Position numbers and translations under genes: made by a program
Source of the DNA: Streptomyces xanthii
Lineage (GTDB): Bacteria; Actinomycetota; Actinomycetes; Streptomycetales; Streptomycetaceae
DNA: 64,000 nt
Direction: 5' to 3'
NCBI RefSeq assembly: GCF_014621695.1
Contig: NZ_CP061281.1
Coordinates: forward strand, 1,426,001-1,490,000
The notes under the pieces: generated by a model
The model's input: only the letters and a program-made list of their open reading frames with translations
What the model was told of the DNA's origin: nothing
The model's database searches: none
Shown: piece after piece, positions 50,720 to 57,924 of the stretch
How the letters are laid out: the number at the start of each line of letters is the position of its first letter
Numbering within the stretch: position 1 is the first letter of the stretch

Positions 50720-52342
50720 ATGTCCGCACCAGCGCCGTCCCCGCTGGCCATCGTCGACGCCGAGCCCCTGCCCCGGCAGGACGAGGTGCTCACCGATGCG
50801 GCCCTCGCCTTCGTGGCCGAGCTGCACCGGCTGTTCACGCCCCGGCGTGACGAGCTCCTCGCCCGCCGCGCCGAGCGCCGCGCCGAGATCGCCCGCACCT
50901 CCACGCTCGACTTCCGCCCCGAGACCGCCGCGATCCGCGCCGACGACTCGTGGAAGGTCGCCGAGGCCCCGGCCGCGCTGAACGACCGCCGCGTCGAGAT
51001 CACCGGCCCCACCGACCGCAAGATGACGATCAACGCCCTGAACTCGGGCGCCCGCGTGTGGCTGGCCGACTTCGAGGACGCCTCGGCCCCGACCTGGGAG
51101 AACGTCGTCGGTGGTCAGCTGAACCTGACCGCGGCCTACAACCGCACCATCGACTTCACCGACGAGCGCACCGGCAAGTCGTACGCCCTCAAGGACGCCG
51201 ACCAGCTCGCGACCGTCGTGATGCGTCCGCGCGGCTGGCACCTCGAGGAGCGCCACCTGGTGGACGAGAGCGGCAAGCCGGTCCCCGGCGCCCTCGTCGA
51301 CTTCGGCCTGTACTTCTTCCACAACGCCAAGCGCCTCATCGAGCTCGGCAAGGGCCCGTACTTCTACCTCCCGAAGACGGAGTCGTACCTGGAGGCCCGC
51401 CTCTGGAACGACATCTTCGTCTTCGCCCAGGACTACGTCGGCATCCCGCAGGGCACCGTCCGCGCCACCGTCCTCATCGAGACGATCACGGCCGCGTACG
51501 AGATGGAGGAGATCCTCTACGAGCTGCGCGACCACGCCGCGGGTCTGAACGCCGGCCGCTGGGACTACCTGTTCTCCATCGTCAAGAACTTCCGTGACGG
51601 CGGCTCCAAGTTCGTCCTGCCGGACCGCAACGCGGTGACGATGACCGCCCCGTTCATGCGCGCCTACACCGAGCTGCTCGTGCGCACCTGCCACAAGCGC
51701 GGTGCCCACGCCATCGGCGGCATGGCGGCCTTCATCCCGTCCCGCAAGGACGCCGAGGTCAACAAGGTGGCGTTCGAGAAGGTCCGCGCCGACAAGGACC
51801 GCGAGGCCGGCGACGGCTTCGACGGCTCCTGGGTCGCCCACCCCGACCTGGTCCCGATCGCGATGGCGTCCTTCGACAAGGTCCTCGGCGACAAGCCGAA
51901 CCAGAAGGACCGCCTGCGCGAGGACGTCTCCGTCGCCGCCGGCGACCTCATCGCCATCGACTCGCTCGACGCGAAGCCCACGTACGACGGTCTCGTCAAC
52001 GCCGTCCAGGTCGGCATCCGCTACATCGAGGCGTGGCTGCGCGGCCTCGGCGCCGTCGCCATCTTCAACCTGATGGAGGACGCCGCCACCGCCGAGATCT
52101 CGCGCTCGCAGATCTGGCAGTGGATCAACGCGGGCGTCGTCTTCGAGAACGGGCAGCCCGCGACCGCCGAGCTGGCGCGCACGGTCGCCGGCGAGGAGCT
52201 CGCGAAGATCAAGGCCGAGATCGGTGAGGAGGCCTTCGCGGCCGGCAAGTGGCAGCAGGCCCACGACCTGCTCCTCCAGGTCTCCCTGGACGCCGACTAC
52301 GCGGACTTCCTGACGCTCCCCGCGTACGAGCAGCTCCGCTGA
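50720..52342 (+). CDS. aceB: Malate synthase A
   Basis: 540 residues, ATG 50720 with GAAGGAAG upstream. The malate synthase A pattern is complete: TGPTDRKMTINALNSGARVW, DFEDASAPTWENVV, the acetyl-CoA/glyoxylate site region VVMRPRGWHL, LIETITAAYEMEEILYELR with catalytic Glu/Asp, FIPSRKDAEVNKVA and HPDLVPIAM. It condenses acetyl-CoA with glyoxylate to malate. In streptomycetes a copy near allantoin genes handles glyoxylate released from ureidoglycolate, consistent with the upstream AllR-like box. Confidence 0.93.
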   Translation: MSAPAPSPLAIVDAEPLPRQDEVLTDAALAFVAELHRLFTPRRDELLARRAERRAEIARTSTLDFRPETAAIRADDSWKVAEAPAALNDRRVEITGPTDRKMTINALNSGARVWLADFEDASAPTWENVVGGQLNLTAAYNRTIDFTDERTGKSYALKDADQLATVVMRPRGWHLEERHLVDESGKPVPGALVDFGLYFFHNAKRLIELGKGPYFYLPKTESYLEARLWNDIFVFAQDYVGIPQGTVRATVLIETITAAYEMEEILYELRDHAAGLNAGRWDYLFSIVKNFRDGGSKFVLPDRNAVTMTAPFMRAYTELLVRTCHKRGAHAIGGMAAFIPSRKDAEVNKVAFEKVRADKDREAGDGFDGSWVAHPDLVPIAMASFDKVLGDKPNQKDRLREDVSVAAGDLIAIDSLDAKPTYDGLVNAVQVGIRYIEAWLRGLGAVAIFNLMEDAATAEISRSQIWQWINAGVVFENGQPATAELARTVAGEELAKIKAEIGEEAFAAGKWQQAHDLLLQVSLDADYADFLTLPAYEQLR

Positions 52343-52356
52343 TCCACCCGCGACTC

Positions 52357-52388
52357 AGGCCCCCGGCACCGCACAGCGCCGGGGGCCT
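52357..52388 (+). terminator. Intrinsic-type hairpin after malate synthase
   Basis: AGGCCCCCGGC (52357-52367) pairs perfectly with GCCGGGGGCCT (52378-52388), followed by TT. It lies 15 bases beyond the aceB stop. A decayed copy of the dispersed inverted repeat follows immediately, so the gene end seems doubly protected. Confidence 0.8.
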
Positions 52389-52414
52389 TTGCGTGGCGTC
52401 GGCGCCTGCGGGCC

Positions 52415-52500
52415 GGTGGGGCTTCTCGCGCAGTTCCCCGCGCCCCTGAGATGCGCACTTCGTGCGCGATCTCATCGGGGAAATGCGGCGCGACCAGCCA
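52415..52500. repeat. Dispersed inverted-repeat element, copy 7 (right arm lost)
   Basis: The left arm is intact (52415-52449, containing CGCGCAGTTCCCCGCGCCCC) and an internal GAGATGCGCAC/GTGCGCGATCTC hairpin follows. The right arm is deleted: GGGAAATGCGGC joins directly to GCGACCAGCCACGAC, the end seen in other copies. Between convergent aceB (52342) and the HipA-like kinase (52555). Confidence 0.82.
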
Positions 52501-52554
52501 CGACGCCGGGAGAGCCGCCACGGGAGCGCACCCGGCAGACGCATCCGCGCCCGC

Positions 52555-53469
52555 TCAGCCGAGGTGAACCGACCAGTCCTGTTCCGCCCCCGGCTTGCCG
52601 TGAAGGTCGGGGACCCGCTTGAGCCAGGCCGGACGATCCCGCTCCATGGCGGCAGCCCGCCGCGCATCGGCGGCGGCCAACTCGTCCCGCGACGGGAACT
52701 CCGTCGGCAGCCAGGAGGCCGAGCTGCGGGCGCGGGCCAGCAGAAAGTCCACGTACGCGCCCCGCACCGCCTCGGGCCCGTCGAATCCGGGCTCGTCCAC
52801 CAGCCACGCGTCCGGCACCAGCGCGAGCACCTCCCGCAGCATCTCCTCGGTCACCCGCGGAGCGAGCTCCGCGTCGGCCGCCCGCACGTCGGGCCCGTAC
52901 ACCCCGAGCGCGTGATGCCGGAAGTCGTACGCCTTCTCCGGCGCGGCCCCGTCCCAGCGGTGGTGAAAGACGAGCGCCGCCCCGTGGTCGATGAGCCACA
53001 GGCGCGGCTGCGCCGTGCCGAAGGTGGGCCAGACCATCAGGTTCGAGCTGTGGACGGTGCGGTCCACGTTGACCGTCAGCGCGTCGAGCCAGACGATCCG
53101 CCCGGCCTCCAGCGGGTCGACAGGGAACACCCCGGCGATCTCGGGCGTGAAGTCGGCGGCGCCCGGCAGGAAGTCCATGCCGAGGTTGATCCCGGCGCTG
53201 GCCCGCAGCAGGTCCTGCACCTCCTGGTGCGGCTCGTCCGCGGCGACGGCCGGGTCGAAGTGCGCGAGCACGAGCTCGGGGAAGCGCAGTCCGAGCCGTC
53301 GCGCGAGCTCCCCGACCACGATCTCCGCGACGAGCGCCTTCACGCCCTGTGCCGAGCCGGTGAACTTCAGGACGTAGGTGCCGAGGTCGTCCGCCTCGAC
53401 CACACCGGGGACCGAACCTCCGGTGTGCAGGGGGTTCAGATAGCGGACGGCAGTCACTTCGCGCAGCAC
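52555..53469 (-). CDS. HipA-family kinase-like protein
   Basis: 304 residues from GTG 53469. It resembles the C-terminal kinase core of HipA: YVLKFTGSAQGVKALVAEIV, LARRLGLRFPELVLAHFDP, WLDALTVNVDRTVHSSNLMV with the catalytic Asp and downstream Asn, and WLIDHGAALVFHHRWDG as the metal-binding segment. The N-terminal subdomain of full HipA and any HipB-like DNA-binding partner are missing, so a classical toxin-antitoxin module is not supported. Target unknown. Stand-alone, divergent from the FAD monooxygenase. Confidence 0.78.
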   Translation of the reverse strand: MLREVTAVRYLNPLHTGGSVPGVVEADDLGTYVLKFTGSAQGVKALVAEIVVGELARRLGLRFPELVLAHFDPAVAADEPHQEVQDLLRASAGINLGMDFLPGAADFTPEIAGVFPVDPLEAGRIVWLDALTVNVDRTVHSSNLMVWPTFGTAQPRLWLIDHGAALVFHHRWDGAAPEKAYDFRHHALGVYGPDVRAADAELAPRVTEEMLREVLALVPDAWLVDEPGFDGPEAVRGAYVDFLLARARSSASWLPTEFPSRDELAAADARRAAAMERDRPAWLKRVPDLHGKPGAEQDWSVHLG

Positions 53470-53577
53470 ATCGCCACTGTAGATCAGGGAACGCGGCCGG
53501 TTCCTGTCGGTTTCCGCACGGCAGGGGCGCGGGGCTGGAATGATCACGCGCGGTGTCGTCGACCGCAGGGAGTGGGC

Positions 53578-54816
53578 ATGCGCAGGGGTCAGGGTCCGTC
53601 CGTCGCCGTCGTGGGCGGCAGCATCGCGGGATGTGCCGCGGCGCTGGCGCTGCGGCGGGGTGGTGCGGGGGCGGTGACCGTGCACGAGCGGGCGACCGGC
53701 CCCCTGGACGCGCGGGGCGTCGGTGTGGCCCTGCACGACGACCGGTACGCCGAGCTGGCCGCGTCCGGCTATGTCGACGCGTCGATGCCGTGGGTCCAGA
53801 TGAGGCGGCGGCGCTGGTACGTGCGGGACGACGCGGCCCTCTCGCCGCTGGGCCGCGACCTGTGGACGACCCCGTTCCCGTTCCGCGCGTACAACTGGGG
53901 TTCCCTGTGGCGGGAGCTGCGGCGCCGGGTGCCCGCGGACGTGGAGGTGCGGTCGGGTTCGCCGGTGCGGGAGGTGGCCGCGGATCCGGACGGGGACGGG
54001 GTGCTCCTTCGGACCGGGACGGGCGCGCCCGAGCGGTTCGACCTGGTGGTCGGCGCGGACGGCTACCGCTCGGTGGTGCGGGCCGCGGCCTGCGGAGACG
54101 TACGCCCCGAGTACGCGGGGTACACGGCGTGGCGCGGCGCGTTCCCGGTCGAGCGGCTCGCGGCGCCCGGCCTCTGGCCCGAGGACGAGTGCGCGTACGT
54201 CGTCTTCCCGGGCGGCCATCTGATCGTGTACCGCATCCCGGAGGGGTCCGGCGGCGGACGGCACGCCAACTGGGTGCTGTACACGACGCCGCCGCCCGGC
54301 CACGCCCCGGCGCCCGACTCCCCGGTGAGCCTGCCGCCGGGCACCGCGCCCGCGCCGCTGCGCGATCATCTCGCGTACGTCGCCGCGGAGTTGCTGCCCC
54401 CGTACTGGGGCGACCTGGTCCGGCAGACGACGCCGGAGGAGCTGATCCTTCAGCCGCTGTACGACTTCACGGCGGCGCGGTACACGGCGCCGGGGATGGC
54501 GCTGACGGGCGACGCGGCGACGGTGGCCCGGCCGCACACCGGGGCGGGAGCGGTGAAGGCGCTGCAGGACGCGACGGCCCTGGAGGCGGCGATGTCCGGG
54601 ACGTCCACCCTGTCCGCCGCGCTCGCCGCGTACGACGCCGACCGGGCCGCGGTGGGCCGCACGATGGTGACGCTCGGGCGCCGGCTCGGCCGGGAACTGG
54701 TGGAGCGGACCCCGCGCTGGGGGGACATGGACCGTACGGAGCTGGAGAAGTGGTGGGGCGGGCTGGACGGTTCCGGCGCGTTCGGCGGGCGCAGTCTCAC
54801 GCGGCGCACCGGCTGA
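53578..54816 (+). CDS. FAD-dependent monooxygenase
   Basis: 412 residues, CAGGGAG upstream of ATG 53578. Group A flavoprotein monooxygenase of the salicylate-hydroxylase-like type: VAVVGGSIAGCAAALALRRG (Rossmann), VVGADGYRSVVRAAA (DG motif), ALTGDAATVARPHTGAGAVK (GD motif). The second half contains YTAWRGAFPVERLA and WGDMDRTELEKWW. One polypeptide uses NAD(P)H and FAD to hydroxylate an aromatic or related substrate. No pathway neighbours to indicate which one. Confidence 0.87.
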   Translation: MRRGQGPSVAVVGGSIAGCAAALALRRGGAGAVTVHERATGPLDARGVGVALHDDRYAELAASGYVDASMPWVQMRRRRWYVRDDAALSPLGRDLWTTPFPFRAYNWGSLWRELRRRVPADVEVRSGSPVREVAADPDGDGVLLRTGTGAPERFDLVVGADGYRSVVRAAACGDVRPEYAGYTAWRGAFPVERLAAPGLWPEDECAYVVFPGGHLIVYRIPEGSGGGRHANWVLYTTPPPGHAPAPDSPVSLPPGTAPAPLRDHLAYVAAELLPPYWGDLVRQTTPEELILQPLYDFTAARYTAPGMALTGDAATVARPHTGAGAVKALQDATALEAAMSGTSTLSAALAAYDADRAAVGRTMVTLGRRLGRELVERTPRWGDMDRTELEKWWGGLDGSGAFGGRSLTRRTG

Positions 54817-54920
54817 CGGCGGGGGCGCGCGAAGTCCTCCGGGACGCAAAGCGGCTGATCCCCTATCAGAACCCGGTCGCCGTTTTGGCATCGACGCGCC
54901 CGGCTCCATAGGATCCGCCG

Positions 54921-56216
54921 ATGATCACTAGAAAACGGCTGGCGGCGGGCGCGAGCGCCCTGCTCGCCGCCGTCGCCCTCGGCGGGTTCGGTCCCGTCGG
55001 CAGCGCGGCGGCCGCCGACGAGCCCGCGGGGGACAAGCCCGCCCCCAAGGTCGAACTCGTCCTGGACGTCAGCGGGTCCATGCGGGCCCGCGACATCGAC
55101 GGCGACTCCCGGATGGCCGCCGCGAAGCAGGCGTTCAACGAGGTGCTCGACGCGACGCCCGAGGAGGTCGAGCTCGGCATACGCACCCTCGGTGCGAACT
55201 ATCCCGGCGAGGACCGCAAGACGGGCTGCAAGGACACCGCGCAGCTCTACCCCGTGGGCCCGCTGGACCGCACCGAGGCGAAGACCGCCGTGGCGACGCT
55301 GCGGCCGACCGGCTGGACGCCGATCGGCCCGGCGCTGCTGAAGGCGGCCGACGACCTGGAGGGCGGTGACGGCACCCGCCGGATCGTCCTCATCAGCGAC
55401 GGCGAGGACACCTGCCAGCCCCTCGACCCGTGCGAGGTGGCCCGCGAGATCGCGGCGAAGGGCATCGGCCTCACCATCGACACGCTCGGCCTCGTCGCCG
55501 ACGCCAAGACGCGGGCACAGCTGTCCTGCATCGCGGACGCCACCGGCGGCACGTACACCTCCGTCCGTCACAAGGACGAACTGACCGACCGTGTCGGCCA
55601 GTTGGTCGACCGAGCCGCCGACCCGGTCGTGACGCCGGTCGCCGTCGAGGGCGCGGCGCAGTGCGCGAGCGCCCCGCAGCTCAAGCCCGGCCTGTACACC
55701 GACCGCGAGAAGTTCGGCGAGCACCGCTACTACCGGGTCGACGTCGAGCCCGGCAAGGAGCTGCGCGCCGCGGTGAGCGTCGCCGCGGACCGGGCCGTGA
55801 ACCGGGACTACGGGGTGCTGCTGCGCGCCGTCACCACGCACGGCCGGGAGATCGTACGCGGCCAGGGTGCCGGGGACGGACGCACGGACGTCGTCTCGAC
55901 GGGCCTGCGCTACCCGAAGCCGGACGCCGACTCCGACTCCGGTTCCGACGGCACCGATGAGCCGCAGGCCGAGACGGTGTGCCTCCAGGTGTCCAACTCC
56001 TACTCCGCTCCGGCCTCCGTCAAGACCACGCCCGGTCTCCCGGTCGAGCTCACGGTCGACGTCGTGGACGGGCCCGACGGCTCCTCCGACGTGGCGGCGT
56101 TCGGTCTGGGACGCGGCTGGTGGCTGCTCGGCGCGCTCGTCGTGGCCGGGTTCCTCACCGGCGTGATCTGGGGCTGGCTGTCGCGCTGGCGGGTGGCCGT
56201 CTGGAGGACGAACTGA
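54921..56216 (+). CDS. Secreted, membrane-anchored von Willebrand factor A protein
   Basis: 431 residues. Signal peptide (MITRKRLAAGASALLAAVAL, cleavage near AAA-ADE). VWA domain (about 43-235) with an intact metal site: DVSGS (49-53), Thr in GWTPIGPALL and Asp in LISDGEDTCQP; the latter includes paired Cys (TCQPLDPCE) likely in a disulphide. A second beta-rich domain (255-390, HRYYRVDVEPGKELRAAVSV) contains a Ser/Asp-rich tract (PDADSDSGSDGTDE). A C-terminal membrane segment (WWLLGALVVAGFLTGVIWGW) ends in a basic tail. Overlaps its partner gene by TGATG. Confidence 0.88.
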   Translation: MITRKRLAAGASALLAAVALGGFGPVGSAAAADEPAGDKPAPKVELVLDVSGSMRARDIDGDSRMAAAKQAFNEVLDATPEEVELGIRTLGANYPGEDRKTGCKDTAQLYPVGPLDRTEAKTAVATLRPTGWTPIGPALLKAADDLEGGDGTRRIVLISDGEDTCQPLDPCEVAREIAAKGIGLTIDTLGLVADAKTRAQLSCIADATGGTYTSVRHKDELTDRVGQLVDRAADPVVTPVAVEGAAQCASAPQLKPGLYTDREKFGEHRYYRVDVEPGKELRAAVSVAADRAVNRDYGVLLRAVTTHGREIVRGQGAGDGRTDVVSTGLRYPKPDADSDSGSDGTDEPQAETVCLQVSNSYSAPASVKTTPGLPVELTVDVVDGPDGSSDVAAFGLGRGWWLLGALVVAGFLTGVIWGWLSRWRVAVWRTN

Positions 56217-56944
56217 TGCGACGCGCACGAATTCTGACGGGCGCCCTGCTGGGCGGACTGATGTCCCTGCTGGCGTTCGCGGGCCCCGCGGTGGCCGACG
56301 ACGAGGACGCGGAGCAGAAGGCGCCGACCGAGGCGGGCACGTCGTTCCGTACGGCGACCCCGTTCGAGCAGGGCCAGAAGCCGACCGCGAGCGCGTCGAC
56401 CGGCGACTACCTGTACTGGTCGTTCCCCGCGGACGCCGGGCAGCGCCCGACGGTCCGGGCGAGCGTCGCACTCCCCGACGCGCAGGCCCGGCACGGGGCG
56501 CAGAGCTGGCGGATCGACGTGTACGACGGGCTGCGGCGCCGCCAGTCGTGCATGTACGGGACGCAGGCGCGCACGGTGCCCGCGGACGCGGCGAAGGTCG
56601 AACTGGCCTGCACGCTGCGGACGGTGCGGGCCTGGTCCGAGCCGTGGGCCGATGACCCGCTGCCCGGCTCCTACTACGTGCGGCTCACGGTGACGGGGCT
56701 CGACGACGCGGACCTCGGTCTGCCGGTGTCGGCGTCGCTGGAGGCGACGTCGAAGGAGATCGGCGCGGCCGCGGCGGTGGACGGTGCCCTGTCCGAGCCC
56801 CTGGTCGCGCCCGGCGTCCCGGACGACCACGACTGGTCCTCCCCGTGGTGGACCACGCGCTGGCTCTGGACCGCGCTCGGCGCGGCGCTCGCCGCCCTGG
56901 CCGGCATCTGGGGCTACGTCCTGACCCGCCCCCGCCGGGCCTGA
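56216..56944 (+). CDS. Secreted, membrane-anchored partner of the vWA protein
   Basis: 242 residues; ATG 56216 overlaps the vWA stop and has GGAGG upstream. Signal peptide (MRRARILTGALLGGLMSLLA, cleavage near AVA-DDE), an extracytoplasmic domain with GTSFRTATPFEQGQKPTASA, GDYLYWSFPADAGQRPTVRA and PGSYYVRLTVTGL, in the style of pre-peptidase C-terminal (PPC) domains, then a membrane segment (WLWTALGAALAALAGIWGYV) and a basic tail. The beta domain resembles the second domain of the vWA protein, suggesting they form a complex outside the membrane. No function known to me. Confidence 0.8.
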   Translation: MRRARILTGALLGGLMSLLAFAGPAVADDEDAEQKAPTEAGTSFRTATPFEQGQKPTASASTGDYLYWSFPADAGQRPTVRASVALPDAQARHGAQSWRIDVYDGLRRRQSCMYGTQARTVPADAAKVELACTLRTVRAWSEPWADDPLPGSYYVRLTVTGLDDADLGLPVSASLEATSKEIGAAAAVDGALSEPLVAPGVPDDHDWSSPWWTTRWLWTALGAALAALAGIWGYVLTRPRRA

Positions 56945-56951
56945 GATCAAC

Positions 56952-56987
56952 GCCCCTGGGAGCGCACAAAACGCGCCTCCCAGGGGC
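56952..56987. terminator. Hairpin after the vWA gene pair
   Basis: GCCCCTGGGAG (56952-56962) pairs perfectly with CTCCCAGGGGC (56977-56987) and continues inwards with CGC/GCG. It lies eight bases after the stop at 56944. A second set of stem sequences follows in 57028-57189, so this convergent gap holds three hairpin systems. Confidence 0.75.
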
Positions 56988-57027
56988 TCCGCCCCCGTCG
57001 GGCAGGCAAAGAGAGCGCCGTACGCCG

Positions 57028-57085
57028 CCCCTGGGGCGCACGAAGTGCGCCTTCAGGGGCGCGGGGAACTGCGCGAGAAGCCCCA
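57028..57085. repeat. Dispersed inverted-repeat element, copy 8 (left arm mostly lost)
   Basis: The right arm is intact (57052-57085, containing GGGGCGCGGGGAACTGCGCG); of the left arm only CGCCCCTG remains before the GGCGCACGAAGTGCGCC hairpin. Between the convergent ends of the vWA pair (56944) and HxlR (57200). Confidence 0.8.
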
Positions 57086-57130
57086 ACGGCCCGCACCCGG
57101 CGACGAAATCACAAGCCCCAACGGCGGCAC

Positions 57131-57189
57131 CCCCTGGGGCTCCGCCCCAGACCCCGCTCCTCAATCGCCGGAGGGGCTTGATTTGCCGA
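57131..57189. repeat. Second intergenic repeat type
   Basis: CCCTGGGGCTCCGCCCCAGA contains a GGGGC/GCCCC hairpin and is followed by CCCGCTCCTCAATCGCCGGA and GGGGCTTGA. Its sequence differs from the eight-copy element, and its first part also resembles AGGGGCTCCGCCCCCGTCGG at 56982-57001. I recall similar sequences scattered in many Streptomyces genomes, but that is from memory. Confidence 0.6.
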
Positions 57190-57199
57190 CCCACCCCCG

Positions 57200-57844
57200 T
57201 CAGGCGCGCGAAGGGTCGGTCATGAGCGCCTTCGCCAAGGCCCCGGTGCCGGTGACGGTCACCGCTCCCTCGCGCGCGGCCGCGACCACATCCCGCTCAC
57301 CGCGAGCGATCGCCCCGGCCACCTCCGCGTCCAGCACCAGCCGCACATCCGCCTCGCCGCCCCCGAACACGCCCTCCCCGTACGGGTCCCCGTCCAGACC
57401 GACCCGTACGAAGAACTCGCCCTCGTCGACCCGGACGGTCACGACCCCGCTCTCCCCCAGCCCGGCGAGTCCGCGCAGCACGGGAAGGGCCAGCCAGTGG
57501 GCCCGGACCGCGTCCGTGGCCCGGCGCTCGGCCAGCAGCGGCCCGCCCCACTCCCCGAGCGCCTGCAGCACGGGCAGCAACTCGCGTCCGCGCGGGGTGA
57601 GTTCATACACGTAGGAGGAGGCGGGCGGCGCGAGGCGGCGGCGCACGGCGACCCCGTCCCGCTCCAGGTCCTTGAGCCGCGCGGCCAGCATGTCCGTGCT
57701 GACGCCGGGCAGATCGGCGTGCAGGTCGGTGTAGCGGCGCGGCCCGGCGAGGAGTTCCCGCACGATCAACAGCGTCCAGCGGTCCCCGACGACGTCGAGA
57801 GCGCGGGCGGCGGCGCAGTACTGGTCGTAGCTTCGGCGGCTCAT
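57200..57844 (-). CDS. HxlR-family regulator with C-terminal lipid-binding-like domain
   Basis: 214 residues from ATG 57844; six upstream codons were dropped. HxlR winged helix in the first ~105 residues: MSRRSYDQYCAAARALDVVG with the conserved Cys near residue 10, DRWTLLIVRELLAGPRRYTD, STDMLAARLKDLERDG and the wing VYELTPRGRELLPVL. The C-terminal ~100 residues (VRVDEGEFFVRVG, EADVRLVLDAEVAGAIARGE, VTVTGTGALAKAL) resemble an SCP2-type sterol carrier fold, which may sense a hydrophobic ligand. Divergent from the aminotransferase, with palindromes between them. Confidence 0.85.
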   Translation of the reverse strand: MSRRSYDQYCAAARALDVVGDRWTLLIVRELLAGPRRYTDLHADLPGVSTDMLAARLKDLERDGVAVRRRLAPPASSYVYELTPRGRELLPVLQALGEWGGPLLAERRATDAVRAHWLALPVLRGLAGLGESGVVTVRVDEGEFFVRVGLDGDPYGEGVFGGGEADVRLVLDAEVAGAIARGERDVVAAAREGAVTVTGTGALAKALMTDPSRA

Positions 57845-57875
57845 GACCGGCAGTCTATGCAACTTGTTGGACTTT

Positions 57876-57901
57876 CCAAGCTCCAGCTTGGTAAAACCAA
57901 G
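57876..57901. promoter_or_regulatory. Two overlapping palindromes, probable HxlR operator
   Basis: CCAAGCT/AGCTTGG (57876-57891, CC centre) overlaps CTTGGT/ACCAAG (57887-57901, AAA centre); they share the CTTGG half-site. The site fills the middle of the 80-base gap between HxlR and the aminotransferase and would cover the promoters of both. Confidence 0.7.
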
Positions 57902-57924
57902 TACCCCAGCAAGGAGGCACGCAC

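Noticed and set aside
52555..53469. HipA-like gene as half of a toxin-antitoxin module
   Set aside because: No HipB-type helix-turn-helix gene is adjacent on either side.
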